Shown here piece by piece: positions 8,855 through 16,821 of a DNA stretch of 64,000 bases. Numbering within the stretch: position 1 is the stretch's first letter; the number at the start of each line of letters is the position of its first letter. The notes beneath the pieces were generated by a model, which was not told the DNA's origin, did not search any database, and saw nothing but the letters and a program-made list of their open reading frames with translations. The translations under genes were made by a program, and so were the position numbers. The stretch covers positions 31,594 to 95,593 of the forward strand of contig JAUNPS010000015.1 in the NCBI GenBank assembly GCA_030536575.1, read 5' to 3'. This DNA comes from Eubacteriales bacterium (lineage in GTDB: Bacteria; Bacillota; Clostridia; Lachnospirales; Lachnospiraceae).

Positions 8855-9082
8855 AATGAAAAGAGAAACACATACTTGGGTGACATTGCATACCAGAATT
8901 GTGACCTCACTTTAAAACTTCTGGCAGATGCACTGAAGAGAAAAAGCCTGAGAGGTTAAAAACAAATATAGACAAAAACGGGAAAACTTGCAGCGAAAAT
9001 CGCGCAGAAATTTTCAGTATCCCAGGAAGAAGAAAGCGATTCCTACATTGCACGCTATTGGAGTGAAGAAGAACATGAATAA
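8855..9082 (+). pseudogene. Remnant of an Rpn-like (PD-(D/E)XK) gene: N-terminus joined to C-terminus
   Basis: A TTG codon at 8876 begins GDIAYQNCDLTLKLLADALK, closely matching the N-terminus of the intact gene at 62580-63515 (SDIAYQNHDITLKFVTDTLK). Its leader, AAAAGAGAAACA, also resembles that gene's leader AAAGGAGAAACA. A stop follows soon after. From 8978, in the same frame, GKLAAKIAQKFSVSQEE ... YIARYWS matches that gene's C-terminus (KFSLSQKDAKKYINRYW), ending with TAA at 9080-9082. The ~230-residue middle is deleted. The last codons overlap the start of the next gene. Confidence 0.75.
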
Positions 9083-10043
9083 AAAATTAAACGTCTATTT
9101 TGGCGCAAATTTCTGGCGAAAAAAAAGCGCCGCCCGGCCCGGCGTCGAAATCCCCATCCGGAAATCTTTCACCTGGGCCGGCCGCCAGTGGAACCTTTTG
9201 TCCCTCTATACCTTCCCGGAAGGAGTCACAGCCGATTTTTGCATCCGGATTCCCAGGGAAGAAGTCGAAGTATTTCTGGAAAAATGGAGCGAACCGCGTC
9301 GGCTCGAAGCCATCCAAAACGACGACTACGAAGCCTGTGAACGCGAAAATCCCTTCCGCATGGACTTCTGGACGGAAGCCCGTTTAAACGGCGAACCCCT
9401 GAAATCCGAAGGAATGTGCATGATCTCCTGGCACCCCTGCGAAAAAGAACGGAACTTTGTCGAACCGGAAGCCGAAGAACTGATGGAAGTTTACGCCTGC
9501 GACCGAAATTCCGGATGGTGTTTCGTGCGCGCATCCTTCCGCTATCCCTCGGAAAGTCAAAGCCAGCCGGATATCCGCACCTTGTCCATTACCCTGAAAG
9601 GCCGTCCGACACCTTTTCCCGGCGAACGCTTTCGGATAAAAGCAGGAGAAACCGAACGGGAAATCCCATTTACCCATCCGGTCACCGGTGAAGAACACCT
9701 CCTCAAAATCCTGAGCTGCGAACCCTGCCGCCTGCCGGATCGCGCATTCCCGGACGAGGACTGTGAGTACCCCAGGGAGGGACTCAGTCTGACCTACACG
9801 GTTTCCCCGCGGATTGTTCCGGAAGAACTGCACATTACTGACTGTACACGAAGCGACCCGCCCAGAAAACTGCATGCGAATGCGGTATCCAGCGCATGCA
9901 TTGCCGCTATTTTCACAAAGGGACAGCATCCGGACGCACAGAACGCCTGCTCCTCCCTGCATTTTGAACCCGTCACCGAAACGGAATGGAAAATGACTTT
10001 CTATCGAAATACAAAAGAAGAACTTGAACTGGAGGTAATCTGA
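9075..10043 (+). CDS. Unknown protein, about 322 residues
   Basis: I do not recognise this family. The start is taken at ATG 9075 (MNKKLNVYFGANFW), with GGAGTG 10 nt upstream. It appears soluble, with no signal peptide or membrane helix, and is rich in Trp, Arg, Glu and Pro with many aromatic beta-strand-like stretches (FTWAGRQWNLLSLYTFPEG, RMDFWTEARLNG). Codon use is unusual for the neighbourhood, with many CGAA/CCGAA combinations. It is 3 bp from the downstream aldo/keto reductase, so the two are co-transcribed. The start codon sits inside the tail of the eroded Rpn-like gene. Confidence 0.7.
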   Translation: MNKKLNVYFGANFWRKKSAARPGVEIPIRKSFTWAGRQWNLLSLYTFPEGVTADFCIRIPREEVEVFLEKWSEPRRLEAIQNDDYEACERENPFRMDFWTEARLNGEPLKSEGMCMISWHPCEKERNFVEPEAEELMEVYACDRNSGWCFVRASFRYPSESQSQPDIRTLSITLKGRPTPFPGERFRIKAGETEREIPFTHPVTGEEHLLKILSCEPCRLPDRAFPDEDCEYPREGLSLTYTVSPRIVPEELHITDCTRSDPPRKLHANAVSSACIAAIFTKGQHPDAQNACSSLHFEPVTETEWKMTFYRNTKEELELEVI

Positions 10044-10046
10044 CCT

Positions 10047-11033
10047 ATGAAGTACATCACATTGGAACATACGGACCTGGAACTTAGCCGTCTCTGCCTG
10101 GGCGGCGGCCAGTTCGGCGCGAAGCTGAACCGGGAACAGTCCTTCGAAATCCTGGACGCCTACGTGCGGGAAGGGGGCACCTTCATTGACACCGCGAACG
10201 TCTACTGCCGCTGGGTTCCGGGCGCGGAAAACAGCAGCGAAAAAATACTGGGAGAATGGATGAGAAGCCGGGGAGCTTCCCGGAACGTCGTCATTGCCAC
10301 AAAAGGCGGACACTACGACCTGGCCCATCCGGAGATTAATCGGGTGACGAAAGAAGACGTCGCCAAAGACCTGGACGAAAGCCTGGAAAGCCTGGGCCTT
10401 GACACCCTTGATTTTTACTGGCTGCATCGGGACGATCCCCAAAAGCCCATCGAAGAAATCCTCGATATGCTGGAAGATTTCCGGAAGAGCGGGAAAATCC
10501 GCTACTACGGGCTGTCGAACTATACGACGGACAGAATCCGCCAGGGAAAAGCTTATCTGGAGAGCAAAGGGATTTCCGGCCCCTGGGGCGTCTCGAACCA
10601 GTGGAGCCTGGCGACGTTCAATGATTGGAAAGACCCGAATCAAGATCCGACCATCGTAAAATTTACGCCGGAAGAATACGCATGGCACAAAGAAACGAAG
10701 GTTCCTATCATCCCGTTTTCGTCTACCGCTTCGGGTTTTTTCGAAAAGCTGAAGCGTGCCGGAGTTCGTGTGGAGAATGGCGTCCTGATTGATTCGGGCA
10801 GAGCCAAGCAGGAGCTGCCCGCTTCCATGAGAGCCACCTACTGGAACGAAGAAAACCTGCGGATTTATGAAAAGCTTTTGAAAGTTCAGAGCGAAACCGG
10901 ATACAGCCTTCAGGCGCTGTCGCTGGCCTATTTGCAGGAGCAGCCTTTCCAGGTCATTCCCATTGGCGGTGTGCGGAATCTGGAACAGTTAAAAGGCTTT
11001 CTGGAAGCCGGGGAAATGGACTTGAAGGAATGA
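10047..11033 (+). CDS. Aldo/keto reductase family oxidoreductase
   Basis: 328 residues, full AKR (beta/alpha)8 length. The catalytic tetrad region is visible: GTFIDTANVYC (Asp and Tyr), VVIATKGGHYD (Lys) and FYWLHRDDP (His). The C-terminal LAYLQEQPFQVIPIGGVRNLEQL binds NADP(H). It reduces a sugar or other carbonyl; the substrate cannot be told. It follows the unknown 322-residue gene by 3 bp, with AACTGGAGG as ribosome site overlapping that gene's end. Confidence 0.9.
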   Translation: MKYITLEHTDLELSRLCLGGGQFGAKLNREQSFEILDAYVREGGTFIDTANVYCRWVPGAENSSEKILGEWMRSRGASRNVVIATKGGHYDLAHPEINRVTKEDVAKDLDESLESLGLDTLDFYWLHRDDPQKPIEEILDMLEDFRKSGKIRYYGLSNYTTDRIRQGKAYLESKGISGPWGVSNQWSLATFNDWKDPNQDPTIVKFTPEEYAWHKETKVPIIPFSSTASGFFEKLKRAGVRVENGVLIDSGRAKQELPASMRATYWNEENLRIYEKLLKVQSETGYSLQALSLAYLQEQPFQVIPIGGVRNLEQLKGFLEAGEMDLKE

Positions 11034-11042
11034 GAACGTGTG

Positions 11043-11182
11043 TTACTGTTCAGACAGTACCTGAGCACTTAGCTGCTCAGGTACGTAAGAACGTGATTCA
11101 GGTGTGAGCAGGCTCTTTTGCGAAGCAAAATTTAAAATGAACCTGTGAATCGTTACTGGAACGAGGTACGAGGGAACAGTAA
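11043..11182 (+). repeat. Composite intergenic element, copy 2 (modules A and B)
   Basis: A ~140-bp block bounded by 9-bp inverted ends TTACTGTTC / GAACAGTAA. Module A is ACCTGAGCA-CTTAGC-TGCTCAGGT, a perfect 9-bp hairpin. Module B is TTTTGCGAAGCAAAA followed by CCTGTGAATCGTTACTGGAACG. Module A recurs at 59613-59670 with a compensated base pair, and module B recurs at 4985-5045. No open reading frame is evident inside. Confidence 0.65.
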
Positions 11183-11222
11183 TGAACGTGTAATTTAATG
11201 TGAATTTTCTAAAAAAATGCCT

Positions 11223-11250
11223 TTGATTTTACATGAATGTTTGCTATACT
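11223..11250 (+). promoter_or_regulatory. Promoter of the DUF4143 ATPase gene
   Basis: TTGATT, 16-bp spacer, TATACT, placed 26 bp before the start codon in an AT-rich stretch. Confidence 0.55.
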
Positions 11251-11276
11251 ATATTCAGTACCTTGGAGGAGGGCGA

Positions 11277-12575
11277 ATGATGTATAGAAAGATTATGGAC
11301 TTTTTAGAAGCATGGAAGAGAAACGAACACCGCAAGCCTCTCATATTGCAGGGGGCAAGACAGGTGGGGAAAACTTACTCGATTCTGGAGTTCGGACGTA
11401 CCCATTATGAGAATGTGGCATATTTTAATTTTGAGACGAACCCGAAATTAAATAAAACCTTTGAGGAAAATATTAGCCCCAGCTATCTGATCCCGATTTT
11501 GTCCCATATCGCAGGCCAGACGATCATAAAAGAAAAAACGCTGATTGTATTTGACGAGGTGCAGCTATGTGAACGGGCTTTGACTTCCTTGAAATATTTT
11601 TGTGAGGATGCTCCAGATTATCATGTGATCGTGGCAGGCAGCTTGCTCGGTGTGGCTGTTAATCGGGCGAAATTTTCTTTCCCTGTCGGTAAGGTAGATA
11701 TGAAAACTTTATATCCTATGGATATGGAGGAATTTCTGATTGCGATGGGCGAAGATGCTTTAGTAGAACAGATTAAAAAGTGTTTTGAAACAGATACGCC
11801 AATGCCGTCTGCGCTCCACGATGCGGCAATGCAGCTTTATCGCCAATACCTCGTTGTAGGCGGTATGCCGGAATGTGTTACACAGTTTGTTCAGACAAAG
11901 GACTATATTCTGGTACGCCATACGCAGGATACGATTCTTGTAAGTTACCTCAATGATATGAGCAAATACAATAATCTGAATGAAATTAAGAAAACCAGAC
12001 TTGCCTACGACAATATTACCGTTCAGCTGTCAAAAAAGAATACCCGTTTTCAATATAAGCTGATTAAGAAAGGCGGACGGGCTTCCGAATTTGAAAACGC
12101 GATTGAATGGCTTTGCTTGTCTGGTATCGTGTCGCAGGTTTACAAGGTGGAGCAAATCAAAAAGCCATTGGAAAACTACCGGGATATTGATGCTTTCAAG
12201 ATTTATGTGTCGGATGTAGGCTTGCTTTCCGCCAAGAAAGATTTAGCTGCAAACGATATCCTCTATATGGTTGAGGAATTGAATGATTTTAAGGGCGGTA
12301 TGGCTGAAAATTATGTTAATGTACAGCTTACCATTAATGGATACAACACTTACTATTGGGAGTCCGTGCGAGGGGCTGAAATTGATTTCGTCATTCAGCG
12401 TGACAGGAAGCTCATCCCGATTGAGGTTAAATCTGCTGACAATACCAGAGCCAAGAGCTTAAAGGTTTATATGGACACCTATAAACCTGCTTATGCGATC
12501 AAGCTCTCTGCGAAAAACTTTGCCGTTGAGGATAATAAAAAAATTGTTCCTCTTTATGCGGCATTTTGTATCTGA
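11277..12575 (+). CDS. AAA ATPase with DUF4143 domain
   Basis: About 432 residues. Walker A is LQGARQVGKTYSI and Walker B is TLIVFDEVQLCERAL near the N-terminus; the C-terminal third carries the DUF4143 nuclease-like fold (GGMAENYVNVQL ... VRGAEIDFVIQRDRKLIPIEVKS). These predicted ATPases are common in accessory regions of anaerobes, and their role is unclear. A GGAGGAGGG ribosome site precedes two adjacent ATGs (11277, 11280). Codons are clearly more AT-rich than the flanking genes, and composite repeat copy 2 lies directly upstream, so horizontal acquisition is likely. Confidence 0.88.
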   Translation: MMYRKIMDFLEAWKRNEHRKPLILQGARQVGKTYSILEFGRTHYENVAYFNFETNPKLNKTFEENISPSYLIPILSHIAGQTIIKEKTLIVFDEVQLCERALTSLKYFCEDAPDYHVIVAGSLLGVAVNRAKFSFPVGKVDMKTLYPMDMEEFLIAMGEDALVEQIKKCFETDTPMPSALHDAAMQLYRQYLVVGGMPECVTQFVQTKDYILVRHTQDTILVSYLNDMSKYNNLNEIKKTRLAYDNITVQLSKKNTRFQYKLIKKGGRASEFENAIEWLCLSGIVSQVYKVEQIKKPLENYRDIDAFKIYVSDVGLLSAKKDLAANDILYMVEELNDFKGGMAENYVNVQLTINGYNTYYWESVRGAEIDFVIQRDRKLIPIEVKSADNTRAKSLKVYMDTYKPAYAIKLSAKNFAVEDNKKIVPLYAAFCI

Positions 12576-12625
12576 ATTTTAGACTGGAAGAGAAGATATC
12601 GGTGTCTCATTCATCGTGTTCCGCA

Positions 12626-12664
12626 ATGGATTTCGCGGCAAGCGGTAGTCCACCGGCGAAATCC
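12626..12664. other. Hairpin downstream of ATPase gene
   Basis: TGGATTTCGC and GCGAAATCCA form a perfect 10-bp stem around a GC-rich loop. There is no T tract, so it is a weak terminator or an mRNA-stabilising structure. Confidence 0.4.
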
Positions 12665-12721
12665 ACTCATAATTCCAGGCATCTCCGCTTATAAATGTAA
12701 CAAACCTTCGGAGTATGCAGA

Positions 12722-13423
12722 ATGATGAGCCGAAAACTGCCGGAAATTCTTGTGACCGTGCTCCTGCTTTTCGGGGCGTTCTTTGTGGGGCGTGCGGGGG
12801 GCCGCCTGGCGGCGGCTACTGCCGGGAGCGAAAGCGTGAGCGGGGGAGCAGTAATTGTCGTGGACGCGGGGCACGGCGGCGATGACCCCGGAAAAGTCAG
12901 CGTCACCGGAACAAACGAAAAAGACCTGAACCTCTCCATCGCAAAGAAAGTAAAAGCCTGCCTGGAAGCCTATGGCTGTACTGTAACCATGACCCGCACC
13001 ACCGACGCCGCCCTCTGCGACGACAGCACCACAAACAAAAAGCAGCAGGACATGAAAAACCGCTGCCGCATCATCGATGAAACCGCCCCAGCCCTGACTG
13101 TCAGCATCCACCAGAACAGCTACACGGACAGCGCGGTGAAAGGCCCGCAGGTCTTTTATTATGAAAATTCCGAGGAAGGGAAGAAGGCGGCCGCGTGTAT
13201 TCAGGAAGCGATGAATACGGGGCTGGCCATCGAGCGGCCAAGGGCAATCAAGGCGAATGATACATACTATCTGCTGAAGCGGACGAAAGCGGCTGTCCTG
13301 ATTGTTGAATGTGGATTTTTGAGTAATCCGGAGGAAGCGGCGAAGCTGGAGACGGAAGAGTACCAGCAGCAGGTGGCGGAGTCGATCTGCGAGGGAGTTG
13401 CGGCGTATTTGAAGGGTCTGTAG
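12722..13423 (+). CDS. cwlD: N-acetylmuramoyl-L-alanine amidase, CwlD-like
   Basis: 233 residues, the length of CwlD, with an N-terminal membrane anchor (ILVTVLLLFGAFFVGRAGG) and an Amidase_3 domain. Zinc ligands and catalytic Glu are visible: VVDAGHGG (His), TNEKDLNL (Glu), SIHQNS (His) and IVECGFLSNPEEA (Glu). CwlD cleaves the stem peptide from muramic acid so that muramic delta-lactam can form in spore cortex, which would imply a spore-former. A general cell-wall amidase of the same fold is the alternative. Confidence 0.83.
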   Translation: MMSRKLPEILVTVLLLFGAFFVGRAGGRLAAATAGSESVSGGAVIVVDAGHGGDDPGKVSVTGTNEKDLNLSIAKKVKACLEAYGCTVTMTRTTDAALCDDSTTNKKQQDMKNRCRIIDETAPALTVSIHQNSYTDSAVKGPQVFYYENSEEGKKAAACIQEAMNTGLAIERPRAIKANDTYYLLKRTKAAVLIVECGFLSNPEEAAKLETEEYQQQVAESICEGVAAYLKGL

Positions 13424-13504
13424 AAGTCGGAAGCACAGGGTTGAGAATGATTCTGAAGTGCCGGAAGGCTCCAAACGCGCGCCGCCTGACTGCGTACACG
13501 CCGA

Positions 13505-13524
13505 GAGGGCGCCGAAGCGCCCTC
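13505..13524. other. Hairpin between convergent genes
   Basis: GAGGGCGC-CGAA-GCGCCCTC, a perfect 8-bp stem with a tetraloop. No T tract on either strand. Confidence 0.5.
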
Positions 13525-13547
13525 CCGAAAACCCATAAAGCATCTGT

Positions 13548-14591
13548 TTAGAACTTAATTACAGATTTAATAACTTCATCCTTGTGCTTCAGGCTATAAT
13601 CCACCCCTTCAATCACATCCTTAAAGTCATAAACATGCGAAACAATCTTCTTCAGCGGAATCAATCCCCCGCTCACCGCCTGAATCGCCGTCGGATACAG
13701 GTTCCGATACCGATACACCGAATAAATCGTCCCCTCCATCGCATTCAGCGTCGCAATATCCAGCTCCAAAACCGGCTCCGGCGACACGCCAACCAGCGTA
13801 ATCTTCCCAGCCCGCTTAATCAGCCTCGCCGTCTGCAGCGTCGAATGCCGGTTCCCGGCGCATTCATACACCAGATCCGCCCCGCCTCCGGGCAGCGTTT
13901 TCGCGAACTCTTCAATACTCTCGTATTTGCCGTTAAAGGTACGCGTCGCACCGATTTCCTTCGCCTTTTCCAGACGTTTGTCCAGCATATCCACCGCGTA
14001 AATTTCGGTGATTCCTCTGGCCCGCAGGGACATAATCGTGACAAGCCCGATGCATCCGCACCCCAGGACAATGGCCGTCTGCCCGATCTTCGCATTGGAA
14101 AGCTCACAGGCATGCATCCCGACAGCCAGCGGCTCCATCAGTGCACCTTCCATGGTGGAAACATTGTCCGGAAGCTTAAAGGTCATGCTTGCCGCATGGG
14201 TGCAGTATTCGGAGAAAACGCCATCCTTTTCGCCGGGGATTGCCATAAATTTCACGTGGGAGCACAGGTTATAGTGGCCTTTCAGGCAGTCCTCACAGTG
14301 GCCGCAGGGAACGCCCGGTTCCAGCGCAACCCGGTCGCCCGGCGCAAAGCCTTCCACATCAGGCCCAACTTCCACAACCACGCCGCCCGGCTCATGTCCC
14401 AGCACCAGCGGCCCGTCCGGAACCCAGTTCGCCAGACGTCCATCCGAATAAAAGTGAAGGTCTGACCCGCAGACGCCCACATATTCCAGCTTGATCAGCA
14501 GTTCACCGGGGCCGGGAACGGGAATTTCGCGTTCGTCCCATTCCATTTTCATCGGCCCGGTCATCACAGCAACTTTCATTTTACCTTCCAT
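13548..14591 (-). CDS. Zinc-dependent medium-chain dehydrogenase (sorbitol/L-iditol dehydrogenase-like)
   Basis: 347 residues. GroES-like domain: GVCGSDLHFYSDG (catalytic zinc Cys), LGHEPGGVVVEVG, and a structural-zinc loop GHCEDCLKGHYNLC. The Rossmann fold holds GCGCIGLVTIMSLRARG. It oxidises a polyol or sugar alcohol with NAD(P)+. It is the last gene of a minus-strand sugar operon, 4 bp behind the glycosidase, so it probably processes the released sugar or aglycone. A GAGGTGA ribosome site precedes ATG 14591. Confidence 0.88.
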   Translation of the reverse strand: MEGKMKVAVMTGPMKMEWDEREIPVPGPGELLIKLEYVGVCGSDLHFYSDGRLANWVPDGPLVLGHEPGGVVVEVGPDVEGFAPGDRVALEPGVPCGHCEDCLKGHYNLCSHVKFMAIPGEKDGVFSEYCTHAASMTFKLPDNVSTMEGALMEPLAVGMHACELSNAKIGQTAIVLGCGCIGLVTIMSLRARGITEIYAVDMLDKRLEKAKEIGATRTFNGKYESIEEFAKTLPGGGADLVYECAGNRHSTLQTARLIKRAGKITLVGVSPEPVLELDIATLNAMEGTIYSVYRYRNLYPTAIQAVSGGLIPLKKIVSHVYDFKDVIEGVDYSLKHKDEVIKSVIKF

Positions 14592-14595
14592 GGTT

Positions 14596-15867
14596 TCACC
14601 TCGTGTTCTTTCGCAGATTCGCTTGTGCCAGCTCTTTTTCCATATTCAGAGCCAGAATGTTCCAGTTAATAAACCCGCCGTTCATGATCGGGCTGCCGTC
14701 AAAGGGGTTATAGTATTCGTGCAGGCAGCCGGTTTTCGCCAGATCCTCCCCCAGAAGCCGGAGGGTACGGCGGCACATTTCCTCGGCTTCTTCCAGATAC
14801 CCGTAGTCCAGAAAACCCTTGAAGACCACATAATTGGCCACCAGCCAGACAGGGCCCAGCCAGTTGGAGGGGTTATTCGTGACAGACAGGTCAAACATTT
14901 TTTCATCCTTCGCCAGGGTCGTAATGCCGTAAGGCGTATGGAAGGTCGTTTCATCCTTCCAGTGATTTACCAGGCTCGCCGCCTGCTTTGGCGTGGCGAA
15001 TCCCGCCCACATAGGGATAAAGCCGGACCATACCCGGATTTTGATCGGGAGGGTCTTCCAGAAGACGCCCAGGCCCTCATGGAACCAGTCGAACTTCCGG
15101 GTTTTGATATCCACGTCCACCGAGTAGAAAAACTGGTCGCGTTTGTCCCAGCATTCGGACTGGATGGCCTGAACCAGGGCATCCGCTTTCGCGCGGTAAA
15201 CGCCGGCCCGTTCCGTCTGGCCGAACTGTTCCAGGATCTGTGCCATGCAGCCAAGTTCTTTCACCATGAAGCTGTTCAGGAAAATGTTCGCGGTGGAGAA
15301 CTTCGGGCGGCCAAAGGAGGCGGGGTCGTTATCCATGCCGATCATGATATCGTCGCACCAGACATAAAGGCCGCAGTTCTCGAAGTAATAGTTTTTGTCA
15401 TAGCATTCAAAGTATTTCTCAAGCTTCGAAAGACTGTCCTGAACCCAGGAATAGTCGCCGGTGTAGTCCGAAATCAGGCAGATCTGGCCGCATAAGAAGG
15501 GTTTGTGCATGTTCATTAAGACGCCTTCTTTATGCTTCATGTTTAAGTAGGGCTCCGGCCAGTCCTTCACCTCGATCATCATCGGGATGTAGCCGTCCGC
15601 AAGCTGATGATCCAGGAAATTCTGAACATTGCCCCTGGCGTGGGTTAAGATTTTCTCCTGAAGCTCCTCGTCGAAGGAATCCATCATGCCAAGGAGGCCG
15701 TAGACCGACCAGTACGTGTCCCAGTCCCAGACGTTTCCGTCATAGACGGAGCCGGGATCGATGAAGGGATAGCGGATAAAGCTTCGGGGTTCTTTTAAGA
15801 GGGAGCGGACGTTTTCCTTTATGTAGGTTCTTAAGTCCGCTGCATAATCGTGGTAAATCGCTTCCAT
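14596..15867 (-). CDS. Trehalase-clan glycoside hydrolase (GH63/GH37-like)
   Basis: About 423 residues with the aromatic signature of an (alpha/alpha)6 barrel: WDWDTYW at residues 47-53, YIPMMIEVKDWPEPYLNMKH, WLGPVWLVANYVVFKG and EYYNPFDGSPIMNGGFINW near the end. This resembles GH63/mannosylglycerate-hydrolase and trehalase-like enzymes. It has no signal peptide, so it acts on imported oligosaccharide in the cytoplasm. It is flanked by ABC permeases and a polyol-type dehydrogenase in one operon. The substrate is undetermined; alpha-glucosides or mannosylated osmolytes are candidates. Confidence 0.72.
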   Translation of the reverse strand: MEAIYHDYAADLRTYIKENVRSLLKEPRSFIRYPFIDPGSVYDGNVWDWDTYWSVYGLLGMMDSFDEELQEKILTHARGNVQNFLDHQLADGYIPMMIEVKDWPEPYLNMKHKEGVLMNMHKPFLCGQICLISDYTGDYSWVQDSLSKLEKYFECYDKNYYFENCGLYVWCDDIMIGMDNDPASFGRPKFSTANIFLNSFMVKELGCMAQILEQFGQTERAGVYRAKADALVQAIQSECWDKRDQFFYSVDVDIKTRKFDWFHEGLGVFWKTLPIKIRVWSGFIPMWAGFATPKQAASLVNHWKDETTFHTPYGITTLAKDEKMFDLSVTNNPSNWLGPVWLVANYVVFKGFLDYGYLEEAEEMCRRTLRLLGEDLAKTGCLHEYYNPFDGSPIMNGGFINWNILALNMEKELAQANLRKNTR

Positions 15868-15963
15868 TGAAAAATGCTCCTTTCTATCGCTGTTTGCTTC
15901 GCTGCTGCGTGTGGAAAGCCGGGAGATCCTTCTCAGGGCACGGCTTTTGGAAGGGCAGCCGCA

Positions 15964-16806
15964 TTATCCTTTGACTGCGCCGGAGGTCATTCCTTCGATC
16001 ACCTTTTTATTCAGGAACAGGTACATGATCAGCATCGGAACCACACAGATGGAAACCGAAGCAAAGATTGCGCCCCAGTCCTTGGTGCCGAATTCATCCT
16101 CGAAAAACAGAAGTCCGGTCTGAATGGTCTTCAGCTTTGTACTGCTGACGAAGGTCATGGAGTACAGCAGGTCATTCCATTTAAAGAAAAACTGGATAAC
16201 CAGCACGGTAATGATCGCATTTTTCGTCAGAGGCAGCACAATCCGGCAAAGCATAGAATAAATTCCGCAGCCGTCGATCACCGACGCTTCCAGAATCTCA
16301 TCCGGCAGGGATTTCATGTAGCTCTGCAGCAGGTAAATCGAAAAGGAAATCCCGGAAGCCGCATAGACCAGGATCAGACAGGTTCTGGTATTGATCAGAT
16401 GCATTTTCTGGAAAATCTGAAACAGCGGGATCAGGCAGGTGGCTACTGGTATCATTATACCAAAGGCAAAATATTTGTCAAACAGCCCTCTGCCTTTCCA
16501 GCGCATTTTCGTCAGGGCAAAGGAACTGGTCACAGTCAGGATAATAATCAGCACCAGGGAGGCCACGGTACAGATCAGGCTGTTCTTAAAAAACAGGGCC
16601 ATTTTCCCGCGCGTCCAGGCTTCAATATAGTTCTGAATGTAAAAGCCGCTGTTCAGGGCATAGGCGGGCTTGGTTACAAATTCGCCGGGCTCCTTAAAGG
16701 AAGCGGTCAGCATCCAGAAAAGGGGGTAGACATCGATCAGCACAATCAGGGCTACGATCAGCTTCATCAGAAAGGATTTGATTTTTCTTTTTGTCTTATA
16801 AGTCAT
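15964..16806 (-). CDS. Sugar ABC transporter permease (MalG/LacG type)
   Basis: 280 residues with six predicted membrane helices and the EAA loop ILEASVIDGCGIYSMLCRIVLPL that contacts the ATPase. The C-terminus VIEGMTSGAVKG is the standard ending of CUT1 MalG-type permeases. An AAGGAGG ribosome site precedes the start. The partner permease is the next upstream gene (start 17703). No ATPase is encoded in the operon, so a shared MsmX-type ATPase elsewhere is expected. Confidence 0.92.
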   Translation of the reverse strand: MTYKTKRKIKSFLMKLIVALIVLIDVYPLFWMLTASFKEPGEFVTKPAYALNSGFYIQNYIEAWTRGKMALFFKNSLICTVASLVLIIILTVTSSFALTKMRWKGRGLFDKYFAFGIMIPVATCLIPLFQIFQKMHLINTRTCLILVYAASGISFSIYLLQSYMKSLPDEILEASVIDGCGIYSMLCRIVLPLTKNAIITVLVIQFFFKWNDLLYSMTFVSSTKLKTIQTGLLFFEDEFGTKDWGAIFASVSICVVPMLIMYLFLNKKVIEGMTSGAVKG

Positions 16807-16821
16807 GGCGCATCCTCCTTG

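Noticed and set aside
14491-15495. 334-codon plus-strand open frame opposite the glycoside hydrolase
   Set aside because: Shadow of the real minus-strand gene, no ribosome site.
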